Assembly (NCBI GenBank): GCA_963744935.1 | Contig: CAVUVM010000009.1 | Location: 239,515 to 303,514, forward strand | DNA: 64,000 bases | Direction of reading: 5' to 3' | DNA from: Bog-473 sp963744935 | GTDB taxonomy: Bacteria > Actinomycetota > Acidimicrobiia > Acidimicrobiales > RAAP-2 | Part shown: piece after piece, positions 46,150-56,400 of the stretch | How the letters are laid out: every line of letters begins with the position of its first letter | Numbering within the stretch: position 1 is the first letter of the stretch | Position numbers and translations under genes: made by a program | The notes under the pieces: generated by a model | What the model was told of the DNA's origin: nothing | Seen by the model: only the letters and a program-made list of their open reading frames with translations | Databases searched by the model: none

Positions 46150-47237
46150 GCAATCGTCAGCATGGCTTCCCGGTGGCTCAAGAGGCGCTCGAGCTCCTTG
46201 GGATGCGCCGAAATCGCGAGTGCGTCATCGAACGTGACTACCTCGGCCCCGATCAAGTCGACCAGACTGGCCTCCAGCGTAACCATGCCCTCCTGCTGGT
46301 TTGTCGTAATGACGTTGAGCAGCTGGTTGGTCTTCCCCTCGCGAATGAGGTTGCGCACCGGATTGTTCGCAATCAAGATCTCGAACGCAGCCACCATTCC
46401 CCCGCCGATCCGTGGCAGCAGCCTTTGGGCGATCACCGCTCCCAAGCAGGCCGAGAGCTGGACCCGTATCTGCTCCTGGCGGTACGCCGGGAACACGTCG
46501 ATGATTCGGTCGATCGCCTGTGAGGCGTCGTTGGTGTGCAAGGTCGAGAACACGAGGTGGCCCGTTTCGGCCAGCGTGATTGCCAGCTGAATCGACTCGA
46601 GGTCTCGCATCTCACCCACCAAGAGAACGTCGGGGTCCTCGCGGAGCGCGGAGCGGAGTGCGCGTTCGAATGACGGGCTGTCCACGCCGACTTCCCGTTG
46701 GTTGACGGCGGAGACCTTATGCTCATGCACGTATTCGACCGGATCCTCGATGGTCAGGATATGAAGTCCGCGTGTTTCGTTGATCCGGGCGATGATGGAG
46801 GCCAGGGTGGTCGATTTACCCGACCCGGTCGGACCGGTGAGCAACACGAGGCCACGAGGGAGTCGCGCCATCCACTCGGCGACCGGTGGGAGCCCCAGCT
46901 CCTCGAAAGACGGGATCTCGGAGGGGATCATCCGGAGCGCCAGCGCAAGGTCCCCCTTCTGGTAGAAAGCGCTGCCACGCAGCCGGGCCTTGTCGTACCA
47001 GGTGAGCGAAAAGTCGACGTCTTGGTGTTCTTCCAAGTTGGCGATTTGCTCCCGCGACAGCATGCTGTGGACCAGATCCTCGATCTCCTGTCCCGTCAGC
47101 ACCGCTTCGTTCTCGAGCGGCTGCAGGCCTCCGTCGACCCTGACCCGCGGTTGTGAGCCAGTCGTCAGGAGAAGATCAGAACCGCGCTTGTCCCACAGCA
47201 CCCGTAGCCACGGGTCGATCCGATCCTTGTAGGTCAC
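46146..47237 (-). CDS. pilT: Type IV pilus retraction ATPase PilT
   Basis: A 363-residue secretion ATPase. Walker A GPTGSGKST is at 135-143, the Asp box has ILTIEDPVEYVHEHK, Walker B is PDVLLVGEMRDLES, and the His box has HLVFSTLHTNDASQAI. The C-terminal NPVRNLIREGK is the AIRNLIRE-type motif that marks PilT and is needed for retraction. Start is GTG with GGAGGGGG just upstream. It powers pilus retraction at the cytoplasmic face. It follows the pilin gene after a terminator, so pilT may be read from its own or residual transcription. Confidence 0.95.
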   Translation of the reverse strand: MTYKDRIDPWLRVLWDKRGSDLLLTTGSQPRVRVDGGLQPLENEAVLTGQEIEDLVHSMLSREQIANLEEHQDVDFSLTWYDKARLRGSAFYQKGDLALALRMIPSEIPSFEELGLPPVAEWMARLPRGLVLLTGPTGSGKSTTLASIIARINETRGLHILTIEDPVEYVHEHKVSAVNQREVGVDSPSFERALRSALREDPDVLLVGEMRDLESIQLAITLAETGHLVFSTLHTNDASQAIDRIIDVFPAYRQEQIRVQLSACLGAVIAQRLLPRIGGGMVAAFEILIANNPVRNLIREGKTNQLLNVITTNQQEGMVTLEASLVDLIGAEVVTFDDALAISAHPKELERLLSHREAMLTIA

Positions 47238-47280
47238 TGTCCCCCTCCGTTCGTTCGTTGCTGTGTTGTCGATGCGAAAG

Positions 47281-47314
47281 CCAAGCGCCCGGCCACCGAG
47301 GGCCGGGCGCTTGG
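47281..47314 (-). terminator. Perfect 14-bp hairpin after the pilin gene
   Basis: CCAAGCGCCCGGCC and GGCCGGGCGCTTGG are exact complements around the loop ACCGAG. Read on the minus strand it follows the pilin stop by about 20 bases and is trailed by CTTTC. It should strongly reduce transcription from the pilin gene into pilT, matching the need for much more pilin than ATPase. Confidence 0.8.
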
Positions 47315-47333
47315 GTTCGCAAGTAAGTCGCTG

Positions 47334-47744
47334 CTATCCGATGTCCGCAGACGTGCAACCAGTGGTGTCGACGAAGTCGTGCGTCACGTTGGTCGTGTTG
47401 TTCGTGATCGACACGGAGTCAGTTGCCGTGTCGAGGCCGATGGTGTAGCCGTTCCCCGACCCGGGTGCCGAGTGGAGGTAGCTGCCCACAAGGACGCCGA
47501 CGCTGGCCGGGTACGTGCCCTTCGCCGCCTGATAGGCGTCTGCCGCAATCTCGACCGACTTCGCGTCCGAGGTGCACGCGGCCTGCTTGCTCTGGCCGGA
47601 GACCCCGGTGAGCGAGAAGACGACGATGGCCGCCAAGATGCCAAGTACGACGATGACGATCAGCAGTTCGATAAGGGTGAATCCGGACTCGGACGCATCC
47701 CCGCTCTCCCTGCGCTTCTGAATTTCGCGATAACGCTCAAACAC
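47334..47744 (-). CDS. pilA: Major type IV pilin
   Basis: A 136-residue prepilin. The short basic leader ends at G21, followed by FTLIELLIVIVVLGILAAIV with Glu at +5, the exact processing and assembly motif of type IVa-like pilins. The soluble part has AADAYQAAKGTYPASVG and two Cys (QAACTSD, TTGCTSA) that could close a D-region loop. PilD cleaves before F22. The gene has its own sigma-28-like promoter upstream and a strong terminator downstream, consistent with separate high expression. Confidence 0.93.
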   Translation of the reverse strand: MFERYREIQKRRESGDASESGFTLIELLIVIVVLGILAAIVVFSLTGVSGQSKQAACTSDAKSVEIAADAYQAAKGTYPASVGVLVGSYLHSAPGSGNGYTIGLDTATDSVSITNNTTNVTHDFVDTTGCTSADIG

Positions 47745-47878
47745 GCGCTATACCGCCTTTCATTGTGAGGGCCAACCGTAGGGAGAGCCCGTTCATTTGG
47801 TTGAAAAAGGGTTCGCTTGTGCGAGTCCCATTACCTCGAGACGCCAATTCTCGAAGGTGCCTCATGGTAACTTACTTT

Positions 47879-47905
47879 TTATCGGCTATTCAAGGAATAA
47901 CTTGA
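47879..47905 (-). promoter_or_regulatory. Sigma-28 (FliA/WhiG)-type promoter of the pilin gene
   Basis: On the minus strand TCAAGTTA (47905-47898), an 11-base spacer and GCCGATAA (47886-47879) match the sigma-28 consensus TAAAGTTT-N11-GCCGATAA: 6 of 8 at -35, 8 of 8 at -10, and exact spacing. Transcription would start near 47872, giving a leader of about 130 bases before pilA. It lies in the AT-richer gap 47745-48078 between pilC and pilA, in which no gene is seen. Confidence 0.65.
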
Positions 47906-48078
47906 GAACGAGCAGGTAATTGTTCAAAATGAGTGGTCAAGAATTGGACAATTAAAGTGAGCCAGACATGGCTGTATAGGCAGGAGTTCTGGGGGAGAAT
48001 CCGAGGCCAATAGGACCGCGACGCAGCTCTTGTGTTCACGAGAGAAAAAGGCTGCTTCTGAGCGAGGACGCGGTGCAG

Positions 48079-49326
48079 TCAGAACCAGAAATGGAGGAGG
48101 TGGACCACCCCACCAACATTCACCTGGCGGTAGATGCCATACATGGCGGAAACCATGGCAATGGCCACGAAGCCGACGATCACTCCCATGAAGATGATCA
48201 CCATCGGCTCGAACAAGCTGGTGAAGTGCTTGACCTTCAGTTCGAGCTCGCGCCGGTAGTACGCCGCAGCAGTCTCGAGCTGCTTGTCCAGTGTTCCGGT
48301 CTCCTCTCCGACTCGGAACATCTGGCGTACTGCGGCCGGAAAGAGACCTGTCTGTCCCAGTGGGTCGGCCAGACCGTTGCCCTCCATCATTTGCTCGCGG
48401 ATGTGGGTGAGGCCGTTCCGGTAGACGACGTTGTTGGACGACTCCGCTGTCACAGCCAAGGAGGTCGGCAGGTCGACGCCGGCCGTGACGAGAGAAGCGA
48501 GTACCCGGCATATGCGCTCGATGACGGCGGCCTGCACGACCCCGCCGACCACCGGAAGCTTCAGGAACAGTTTGTCAAGCCACCCCCTGCCACTGTCGGA
48601 TCGTCTGAGAGCGACCACGGTGATGACGACGGCCAAGATCCCGCCGAGAAGCGCCCACCAGAAATGGCTGACGAAGTTGGAGGTGCTCAGCAGCATTCTG
48701 GTGGGGAGCGGCAGCTTGGCGTTCAAAGATTGGAAGAACGTCTTGAATTTGGGCAGGACGAAGGTCGCCAGGATGATCACGACGACGACGGCGAGGACCG
48801 CGACGACAGCGGGGTAGACGAGTGCGGAGGTCAGTTCTGAGCGAGCCTCGAGCTCGCGTTCCATGTACTCGGCGAGCTCGTTCAAGACCTTGTCGAGAGT
48901 TCCCGTGAGCTCTGCCGACTCCAAGACCGCGATGTAATAGCGCGGGAACGCCTCAGGGTGGGCCGCCGCGGCCGCCGCAAACGTATCGCCCTCGCGCAAC
49001 TGGGAGATCATGTCCAGCAGCACTCGCGTCAGCAGCTTGTCCGACGTCTCTTCGGCGATGACCTCGAGGGCCTCCATGATCGGGATGCCGGCTTCGACGA
49101 AGACGCTGAGCTGGCGCGAGAAGTGCATGACCTCCTTGCGCTTGACCGTCTTCCGGGTGATCTCGAACTGCAGGAGGCTCTTGTGCTCGTTGAGCTTGGT
49201 CGGCTGCAGCCCGCGCTGGAGCAGCAAGAGGTGCGCGTTGGCGATGGAGGCGGCCTTCTCCGTTCCCTTGACGGTCTGGCCGGACTCGTCGGTTGCCACG
49301 TAGCGGTAGTTCAGTAGCGTCTGCAT
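48079..49326 (-). CDS. pilC: Type IV pilus platform protein PilC
   Basis: A 415-residue inner-membrane protein with two T2SSF domains: FSRQLSVFVEAGIPIMEALE (about 70-190) and RICRVLASLVTAGVDLPTSL (about 270-390), each followed by hydrophobic helices (VVAVLAVVVVIILATFVLP; VIIFMGVIVGFVAIAMVSAM). It anchors PilB and PilT and passes pilin subunits into the fibre. ATG 49326 is preferred to the GTG six bases upstream because GAGGAGA is then at a proper distance. It starts 16 bases after pilB, so the two are one unit. Confidence 0.95.
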   Translation of the reverse strand: MQTLLNYRYVATDESGQTVKGTEKAASIANAHLLLLQRGLQPTKLNEHKSLLQFEITRKTVKRKEVMHFSRQLSVFVEAGIPIMEALEVIAEETSDKLLTRVLLDMISQLREGDTFAAAAAAHPEAFPRYYIAVLESAELTGTLDKVLNELAEYMERELEARSELTSALVYPAVVAVLAVVVVIILATFVLPKFKTFFQSLNAKLPLPTRMLLSTSNFVSHFWWALLGGILAVVITVVALRRSDSGRGWLDKLFLKLPVVGGVVQAAVIERICRVLASLVTAGVDLPTSLAVTAESSNNVVYRNGLTHIREQMMEGNGLADPLGQTGLFPAAVRQMFRVGEETGTLDKQLETAAAYYRRELELKVKHFTSLFEPMVIIFMGVIVGFVAIAMVSAMYGIYRQVNVGGVVHLLHFWF

Positions 49327-49342
49327 CGTCACTCTCCTCGCC

Positions 49343-51173
49343 TCAGAGGGCGTAGATGCTCCGGATGACTTCTGACACAGTCGTCACGTCCTGTGCCACG
49401 AGGTTGATCGCTTCTTCCCGAAGTGAGCGCATGCCCTGGCGCTCAGCCAGTCGCCGCAGTTCGTCCTGCGTTGCCCATCCCACGACGAGCCTCTTGATCT
49501 CGGGGGTGATCCGCAGCAGCTCGTACACGCCGATGCGGCCCTGATAGCCCGTACCGCTGCAGAAGTTGCAGCCCTCGCCCCGTAGGAACTCCGACTTCTC
49601 TGGCCCGCCACTCTCCTCATAGAAGGAGCGCTCCTCAGCGGTCAACGTATAGGCAGCCTTGCAGGAGGGGCAGATCCGACGGACCAACCGTTGCCCGACG
49701 ATGCCGATGATCGATGAAGCCACCAAGAACGATTCGATCCCCATGTCGAGGAACCGGTGCAGCGCGGACACTGAATCGGTCGCGTGAAGCGATGACAGGA
49801 CGAGGTGGCCGGTGAGCGCCGACTGGACGGCGATGCGAGCGGTCTCGACGTCGCGGATCTCTCCAACGAGGATCACGTCGGGGTCTTGACGCAAGATGGA
49901 ACGGAGGCCGCTCGCGAAGGTCAGCCCAGCCTGCTCATTCGTCTGGATCTGGTTGATCGACGGGAACACGTATTCGACTGGGTCTTCGATGGTCATCACG
50001 TTGCGAGTCGGATCGCTGATCTCATTCAGGGTGGCGTACAGCGTCGTGGTTTTGCCGCTCCCCGTCGGGCCCGCGCAAAGGACCATGCCGAAGGGGGCTC
50101 GTACGAAGCTGGTGTACGTCTCCGCCGAATCAGTCGGCATGCCCAGATCGTGCAAACTGATGACCGATCGGGTCCGATCCAGCACCCGCATGACGCACTT
50201 CTCGCCCCAAATGGTGGCAAGCGTGGAAACCCGGACATCGACCTCTTTGCCGTCGATATCGGTGCGCAGCTGGCCGTCTTGGGGCCGCCGGCGCTCCACG
50301 ATGTTCATGCCGGCCATGATCTTGATCCTGCTGATCAGCCCCACGCCCATTGAAGAGGGGAGTGTCAGGACCTCCTTGAGGGCGCCGTCGATGCGGTAGC
50401 GAACTCGAACGCCAGTCTCGCTTGGTTCGACATGGACGTCGGAGGCTCGATCCCGCATGGCCTGGGTCAGGATTCTCCCGACCACTTGGACGACCGGGGC
50501 GTCATCGGCGACGGGCTCTGCTATTCCTCCCGTCGTGGTGGTTGGCCGCTTACGCGTTCTCCTCGACTGACTCGAAGGCCCGAACGAGGTGGTCGAGCCC
50601 GCCGATGGCCCGATAATTGCTGTCAATAACTTTGCGGATCTCCGAAAGGGGAGCGAGTACGGGGCGGATGGTCTTCCCGGCCGTCTGGCTCAACAGGTTC
50701 ATCAGCTCCGGCGACGGCCGGTCGGCCGCGGCGACGGTCAACCCAGCCTCATCGCTCGCAATGGGGATGACGAAGTGCTCTCGGGCCATGGCGTCCGGGA
50801 TCAGCGCCATCGCATCGCCTTCAGGCTTAGCCTGGCCGAGGTCGACGATGGGCAGTCCCGTGATCTCGGAGCGCACCTCGGTGAGGTTGTGCTCGTTGAG
50901 CATCCCGAGGTTCACCAGCAGCTCCCCGAGGTCCTCACCGGCGGGATTGGCTGCCATGACTTCGTCGATCTGAGCCTGAGTCAGCAGATTCCGCTGCACC
51001 AGGGCGCGCTGCATGCGCTCAGTGGCTTGCGGGTCGAGCTTCGGCGCCGACGGAACCGCGGGCGCATCGCCCGTACCGTTTCCGTTGTGGGAGCCGTTCG
51101 CGCTTGGCGTGGCGGTTGCCACGGCCGACTTGTGGTCCTTGTCCTTTCGATCGCCCCGCCGACTAAGCGCCAT
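49343..51173 (-). CDS. pilB: Type IV pilus extension ATPase PilB, frameshifted
   Basis: The N-terminal part from ATG 51173 (GGAGG upstream) has an MshEN/T2SSE_N domain with LVQRNLLTQAQIDEVMA and PIVDLGQAKPEGDAMALIP. The frame breaks at about 50552 after FESVEENA; dropping one base joins KRPTTTTGGIAEPVADD and the ATPase core: DVHVEPSETGVRVRYRIDG, Walker A GPTGSGKTTT, Walker B DVILVGEIRDVE, HLVLSSLHATDS, and the zinc Cys pairs CPSC and CNFC. The rebuilt enzyme has about 609 residues, normal for PilB. An error is likely, as all motifs are intact. It drives pilus extension. Confidence 0.92.
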
Positions 51174-51399
51174 CGTGTCCTCCGCGATGCAGTGTCCGAA
51201 AACCTGAGGTGGCTTTTGTCCCACCCGTCGTGAGACGTGCAGGACAAAGCGTCAGGCCTCGACGTGACCGGAAGGAATGGACCTCAATTCGCCAAATGTG
51301 CATAGTTCGCTCCAGCGTGAGACCGCCTGTCCCACTAGGAAATTCAGCTCGTTGCCGCCTGTGGACACTCGATGTGGGCCGGTGGCCGCCCACCATTTC

Positions 51400-51426
51400 C
51401 TATCGGCCTTCTCGGCGGATTCCTAA
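51400..51426 (-). promoter_or_regulatory. Possible weaker sigma-28-like promoter upstream of pilB
   Basis: On the minus strand GCCGATAG (51407-51400) matches 7 of 8 bases of the sigma-28 -10 element. With the same 11-base spacing the -35 is TTAGGAAT, only 4 of 8. It is about 220 bases before the pilB start, in the 311-base gap 51174-51484 that holds no gene. Weak on its own; mentioned because the pilin promoter nearby is so close to consensus. Confidence 0.35.
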
Positions 51427-51484
51427 AGTCACTACCCTCTGACCTGCATGAACAACGGGACAACAACGCTGGCCTCGCGACGAT

Positions 51485-53497
51485 CTAGCCGTAGAAGAAG
51501 GAGACGGTCGACGACGTCCCGACGTTGCTCAGTGAGTCAGTGGCCTCACCGGTCACTGAGTAATTGCTGAATCCGCTGAGCTTCGAGGCCGGCAGGGAGT
51601 AGGACCAGCTGGTGGTGCCCGATGCCGGCACGAAAGTCTGGGAGCCGGCACTGAACGACGTACCGTTCCACCACTTTCCCGTGGAGGTGTCTTCGATCGC
51701 CACCGCGGTGGACGAAATGGTCCCGGCCGAGTTCGAGGAGGCAGTGCCCGTGATCGTGCCCGACCACGTTGCTCCGAACCCGCCATACGTGTTGCCGTTG
51801 ACGGGGTAGCTGATGTTGACGGTCGGGTTCAGAGTTATGAGAGTGAAGATGTCGGCCGGCTCGTTGTACGTCTGCGAGGTCGTTGGGCCCGAGTAGCCGG
51901 AGATCGCGGGCAGAGTAATGACGGGAAAATATTGGGAATTCGGAGTCATTCCGGTGGTGGGGACAGTGACCGTCATCGTTGTGGGAGTGAGGCTGCCGGA
52001 GACAATCGACGCACTGATGGCCGATCCAGTCGGGTTTCCGTTCTGGTCGAGGTAGAACGCCACCGTCGAGCCGGTCAGGAAGTTCCCGCCGTTGATGGTG
52101 ATGTTGGTCCCGGCCGGCCCGCTCGACGGGCTCAGGTCGATGATGATCGGAACTTGGACGCCGTAATTGAAGTCGTAGGTGGTCTGGGTGCTGTCGCCAC
52201 CGAACGTGTCGACCTGGACGTACCAGTTGCCGGGCGCTGTGACGGCGGGAGTCACCGCCGTGAGGCTGGTGTCGGAGGTGACATTCACATCGCTACCCTG
52301 GAAGGAAGAGCCCCCCGACGGGCAGTTCGCATTGGTGGCCGTGTCGCACCAGAACCAGACCTGCGCCGCGAACTGTGTGGTGCCGGCGGCGGTGTAGGTG
52401 TTGAAGAAGCCGGTTCCGGTGATCGTGACAGTGCTCCCGCCGGTGATCGACCCACCCGGTACTCCGTTCGACTCTTGGGTCCCCGAGATACCTGTGACCG
52501 TGGGCGTGAAGGTGGTGTAGTTCAGCACACCTCCCGGTTGGACGAACTGACTGGTCCCGCCCGGCGTCGTCACCGTCACGAAGTAGCTCGCGCCGAACGA
52601 TCCTGACGGGATGCCGGACGTCACTCCGGGCGCGGTGAGGGACAGCGTCGTGCACGTGCTGTTCGCTCCGGTGCAGCCGGAGGTGGTCACCTGGGAGGCT
52701 GGGACTGTGACGACGCCGTTGGTGCTCGACGGTGTGCCGCCTGACTCGTCTGTGAAGGTCACGCTTGACCCAGGCACGAACCCGGTCCCGGTAATCGTCA
52801 TCGGCGTCCCTCCGGCGATGGTCGTAGAGGTCGGCGAGATCGAGGTGACAGTCGGCACAGTCGGACGCCACAGCCAGCTCACTTGGCTCGCGCTCTGGCC
52901 GCAGTAGCCGTAGAAGTTGCACTGCACCGGGTTGATCAGGGGCACGCCCACCCCCGGTGGATAGTCGTCGAACACCTCGACCGCCTGGAGGAGCGGTGCC
53001 GCCGCGCATACGACGTTGCTCTCGGTGCTCGGGCAGGCCGAATACGTGACGGTCCTGGTTGTCGCGCTGAACGGCTGCCAGATCATCGAGCACCACACGT
53101 CGATCTGCTCGCCATTGAACGAAGGTGGCTGCTGCGGGCTCCCGTTGGCGAACCAGCAGGCTGACGGTTGAGAGCTTACGGCGGTGGTCGGTCCACCGAA
53201 GGCGTTCTGCATCTGGCTGGCGAAGTTGATCCGGGATTCCTGAATGGCCAGGTTGACCGCGCTGGTGGCGGCCGTCTCGATCGACCGCTCCGAAGTGAAG
53301 CCTGCGGTCGCCGTCAGGCTGTTGCCGACGAAGGACAAGAGGCCCACCACGATGAGGCTCACGGCCACCAGGAAGATCATCGCCAGGATGAGGACGGCGC
53401 CGGCTTCGTCGTCAGGTGCGGGTGACTGGACGACCGAGTCTGGGGTTGGCTTCGTCCGGAGACGGCGCCAGGATCGAGCGAAAAAGGTGGGTCTCAT
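51485..53497 (-). CDS. PilX-like pilus protein with IPT/TIG domains
   Basis: A 670-residue protein. The N-terminus DEAGAVLILAMIFLVAVSLI is the PilX-type hydrophobic start (no canonical GFTLIE). Residues about 60-200 are the pilus-associated part with Cys pairs. From about 210 come IPT/TIG repeats: VTSISPTSTTIAGGTPMTIT, VTGISGTQESNG, then IIDLSPSSGPAGTNITINGG. The last 90 residues (STGKWWNGTSFSAGSQTFVP) match a module in the plus-strand surface proteins. Its ATG touches the stop of the giant pseudopilin gene (TAAATG). It is probably a tip or minor subunit with a binding role. Confidence 0.8.
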   Translation of the reverse strand: MRPTFFARSWRRLRTKPTPDSVVQSPAPDDEAGAVLILAMIFLVAVSLIVVGLLSFVGNSLTATAGFTSERSIETAATSAVNLAIQESRINFASQMQNAFGGPTTAVSSQPSACWFANGSPQQPPSFNGEQIDVWCSMIWQPFSATTRTVTYSACPSTESNVVCAAAPLLQAVEVFDDYPPGVGVPLINPVQCNFYGYCGQSASQVSWLWRPTVPTVTSISPTSTTIAGGTPMTITGTGFVPGSSVTFTDESGGTPSSTNGVVTVPASQVTTSGCTGANSTCTTLSLTAPGVTSGIPSGSFGASYFVTVTTPGGTSQFVQPGGVLNYTTFTPTVTGISGTQESNGVPGGSITGGSTVTITGTGFFNTYTAAGTTQFAAQVWFWCDTATNANCPSGGSSFQGSDVNVTSDTSLTAVTPAVTAPGNWYVQVDTFGGDSTQTTYDFNYGVQVPIIIDLSPSSGPAGTNITINGGNFLTGSTVAFYLDQNGNPTGSAISASIVSGSLTPTTMTVTVPTTGMTPNSQYFPVITLPAISGYSGPTTSQTYNEPADIFTLITLNPTVNISYPVNGNTYGGFGATWSGTITGTASSNSAGTISSTAVAIEDTSTGKWWNGTSFSAGSQTFVPASGTTSWSYSLPASKLSGFSNYSVTGEATDSLSNVGTSSTVSFFYG

Positions 53498-56400
53498 TTA
53501 AGCCAATCCGATGTCCAAGGCGATGGTTCCCCATGCGACAGAGTCGCCCATGGAGAAGGCCTGACTCGTACTGGCATTCGTGTTCGTGTAGTACGAGGCC
53601 TCACCGTACTGATGCCCGCCGTTCGTCCCCGTGAGAGCCCCGACGTTGGTCCAGCCCGTGGGAGTGGCGCCGAGCGAACCGTCTTGACCACCGGTGCCGA
53701 ACATCGCGATCTCGAGATCTCCCGCGGCGGGTGTCGTCGGCAGGATCGCCGTCGGCGTCGTGCTCGTGCCCGTGTTCGTGTCGGACTGGACGATTGGCGA
53801 TGTGGTGTTGTTCCCGGCCAGCGAGAACACATCGAGCTCTGATTCACTGACGCCAGATGCGAAGGTCGAAGTGATGGTCGTTCCGGTGCCGCTGGCGTTC
53901 ACCCAGAACGCGTATTCGGCGTAGTTCGACCCCTCGCTCTCCGATGTGATCTGCGTGGCGGTCCCGGTGACCCCGTTGCCGCTGATCGTGGGCGCTGCCG
54001 GTGTGCCGAAACCGTTCTCTCCATACGCCAGCACGATCAGAGTCGTGCCGGCCGTCGGCGTGCTGGTAAGTGTGACGCTGGTGGTGTGTCCGGCGGTGCT
54101 GCCCGCCTTGCTCTGGGCGACCGTCACGGGCGCTTCGACCTTGAAGGAGGTCGTGGTCGCTGACGTCACGGTCCCGTGGGACGTGTCGGTGGCCGTGATC
54201 GTGTACGTGCCATTCGTGGTGATTGTGAGATTGCTGAACGTGGCCACCCCGCTCGAGGCCACGACCGACGTCGTGCCTGAGGCGAAGCTGCCCGAGGACA
54301 GCGCCACGTGGATCGTGTCGGCCGAGCCGGTGCCGCTTGTGATCGGGTTGCCGTACTGGTCCTCGACGGTCACACCGACGGTGACGGTCGAGCCGTTCGC
54401 AACCTTCGCGGGAGGCTGCGTCGTGATGGCGAGCTTGTTCTCGCCGAGAGGGCTCACCGTGAACGAGTTGGTCGTCGCCGCAGTCACGGTCCCATGGGTG
54501 GTGTCAGTGGCGGTGATCGTGTAGCTGCCCGCGGCGGTGACTTGGAGCCCACTGAAGGTCGCGACGCCGTTGGAGGCCGCGACCGACGTCGTGCCGGCGG
54601 CGAAGCTGCCCGAGGACAGCGCCACGTGGATGGTGTCGTTCGAGCCCGTGTTGCCGGTGGTGATCGTGTTCCCGTACTGGTCCTCGATGGTCACGCCCAC
54701 CGACACAGTCCCCCCGGCCGTGATGGAGGCGGCGGGCTGGGCCGTGATCGCCAGCGTGTTCTCCGCGGCCGGGGTCACCGTAAACGAGTTGGTGTTCGCC
54801 GCGGTCACCGCGCCGTCCGTGGTATCCGATGCGGTGATGGTGTAGCTGCCGGCGGCGGTGACTTGGAGCCCGCTGAGGGTGGCAACGCCGTTGGAGGCCG
54901 CCACCGACGTCGTCCCGCCGGCGAAGCTGCCCGAGGACAGCGCCACGTGGATCGTGTCATTGGAGCCCGTGTTGCCGGTGGTGATCGTGTTCCCGTACTG
55001 GTCCTCGATGGTCACGCCGACCGACACCGTGCCGCCGGCCGTGATGGAGGCGGGCTGGGCCGCGATCACCAGCTTGTTCTCGGCGGCGGGGCTCACCGTG
55101 AACGAGTTGGTGTTCGCCGCGGTCACCGCGCCATCCGTGGTGTCCGATGCGGTGATGGTGTAGCTGGCCGCGGCGTTGATCTGGAGGCCGCTGAAGCTGG
55201 CCGAGCCGCCACTCGCAGCCGTCGTGGTCGTGCCGGCCGCGAAGCTGCCCGAGGACAGCGCCACGTGGATCGTGTCGGCCGAGCCGGTGCCACTCGTGAT
55301 CGGGTTGCCGTACTGGTCCTCGACAGTCACGCCGAGTGCCGCACTGCCACCGGCGGTGATGGAGGCGGGCTGTGCAGTGATGGCCAGCTTGTTCTCGGCG
55401 GCGGGGCTCACCGTGAACGAGTTGGTGTTCGCAACCGTCACCCCACCGTTGGTGGTGTCCGATGCGGTGATGGTGTAGCTGGCCGCGGCGGTGACTTTGA
55501 GCCCGCTGAAGCTGGCCACGCCGCTGGAGGCCGCGACCGACGTCGTGCCGCCGGCGAAGCTGCCCGAGGAGAGCGCCACGTGGATGGTGTCGTTGCTGCC
55601 GGTGTTGCCGGTCGTGATCGTGTTCCCGTACTGGTCCTCGATGGTCACGCCCACCGACACCGTGCCGCCGGCCGTGATCGAGGCGGGCTGGGCCGTGATC
55701 ACGAGCTTGTTCTCGGCGGCGGGGGTCACAGTGAATGAGTTGGTCGTCGCCGCGGTCACCAGACCGTCGGTGGTGTCAGATGCGGTGACGGTGTAGCTGC
55801 CGGGCGTCGTGACGGTGAGGTTGTTGAAGGTGGCCACCCCGCCCGAGGCCGCCACCGACGTCGTGCCGGAGGCGAAGCTGCCCGAGGACAGCACCACCTG
55901 GATCGTGTCGTTCGAACCCGTGTTGCCGGTGGTGATCGTGTTGCCGTACTGGTCCTCAACGGTCGCGCCGACGGTGATCGTCGCCCCGGCCGCCACCGGT
56001 GAGGCCGGCTGGGTGGTGATCACGAGCTTGTTCTCGGCGGCAGGGCTCACCGTGAACGAGTTGGTGATCGCCGCGGTCACGGTCCCATGGGTGGTGTCAG
56101 TTGCGGTGATGGTGTAGCTGGCCGCGGCGTTGACTTGGAGCCCGCTGAAGCTGGCCACCCCGCCCGAGGCCGCGACCGACGTCGTGCCGCCGGCGAAGCT
56201 GCCCGAGGAGAGCGCCACGTGGATGGTGTCGCCCGACCCGGTGCCGCTCGTGATCGGGTTCCCGTACTGGTCCTCGACCGTCACGCCCACCGACGCGGTG
56301 CCACCGGCGGTGATCGAGGCGGGCTGGGCCGTGATGGCGAGCTTGTTCTCGGCGCCCGGGTTCACCGTGAACGAGTTGGTCGTCGCCGCGGTCACCAGAC

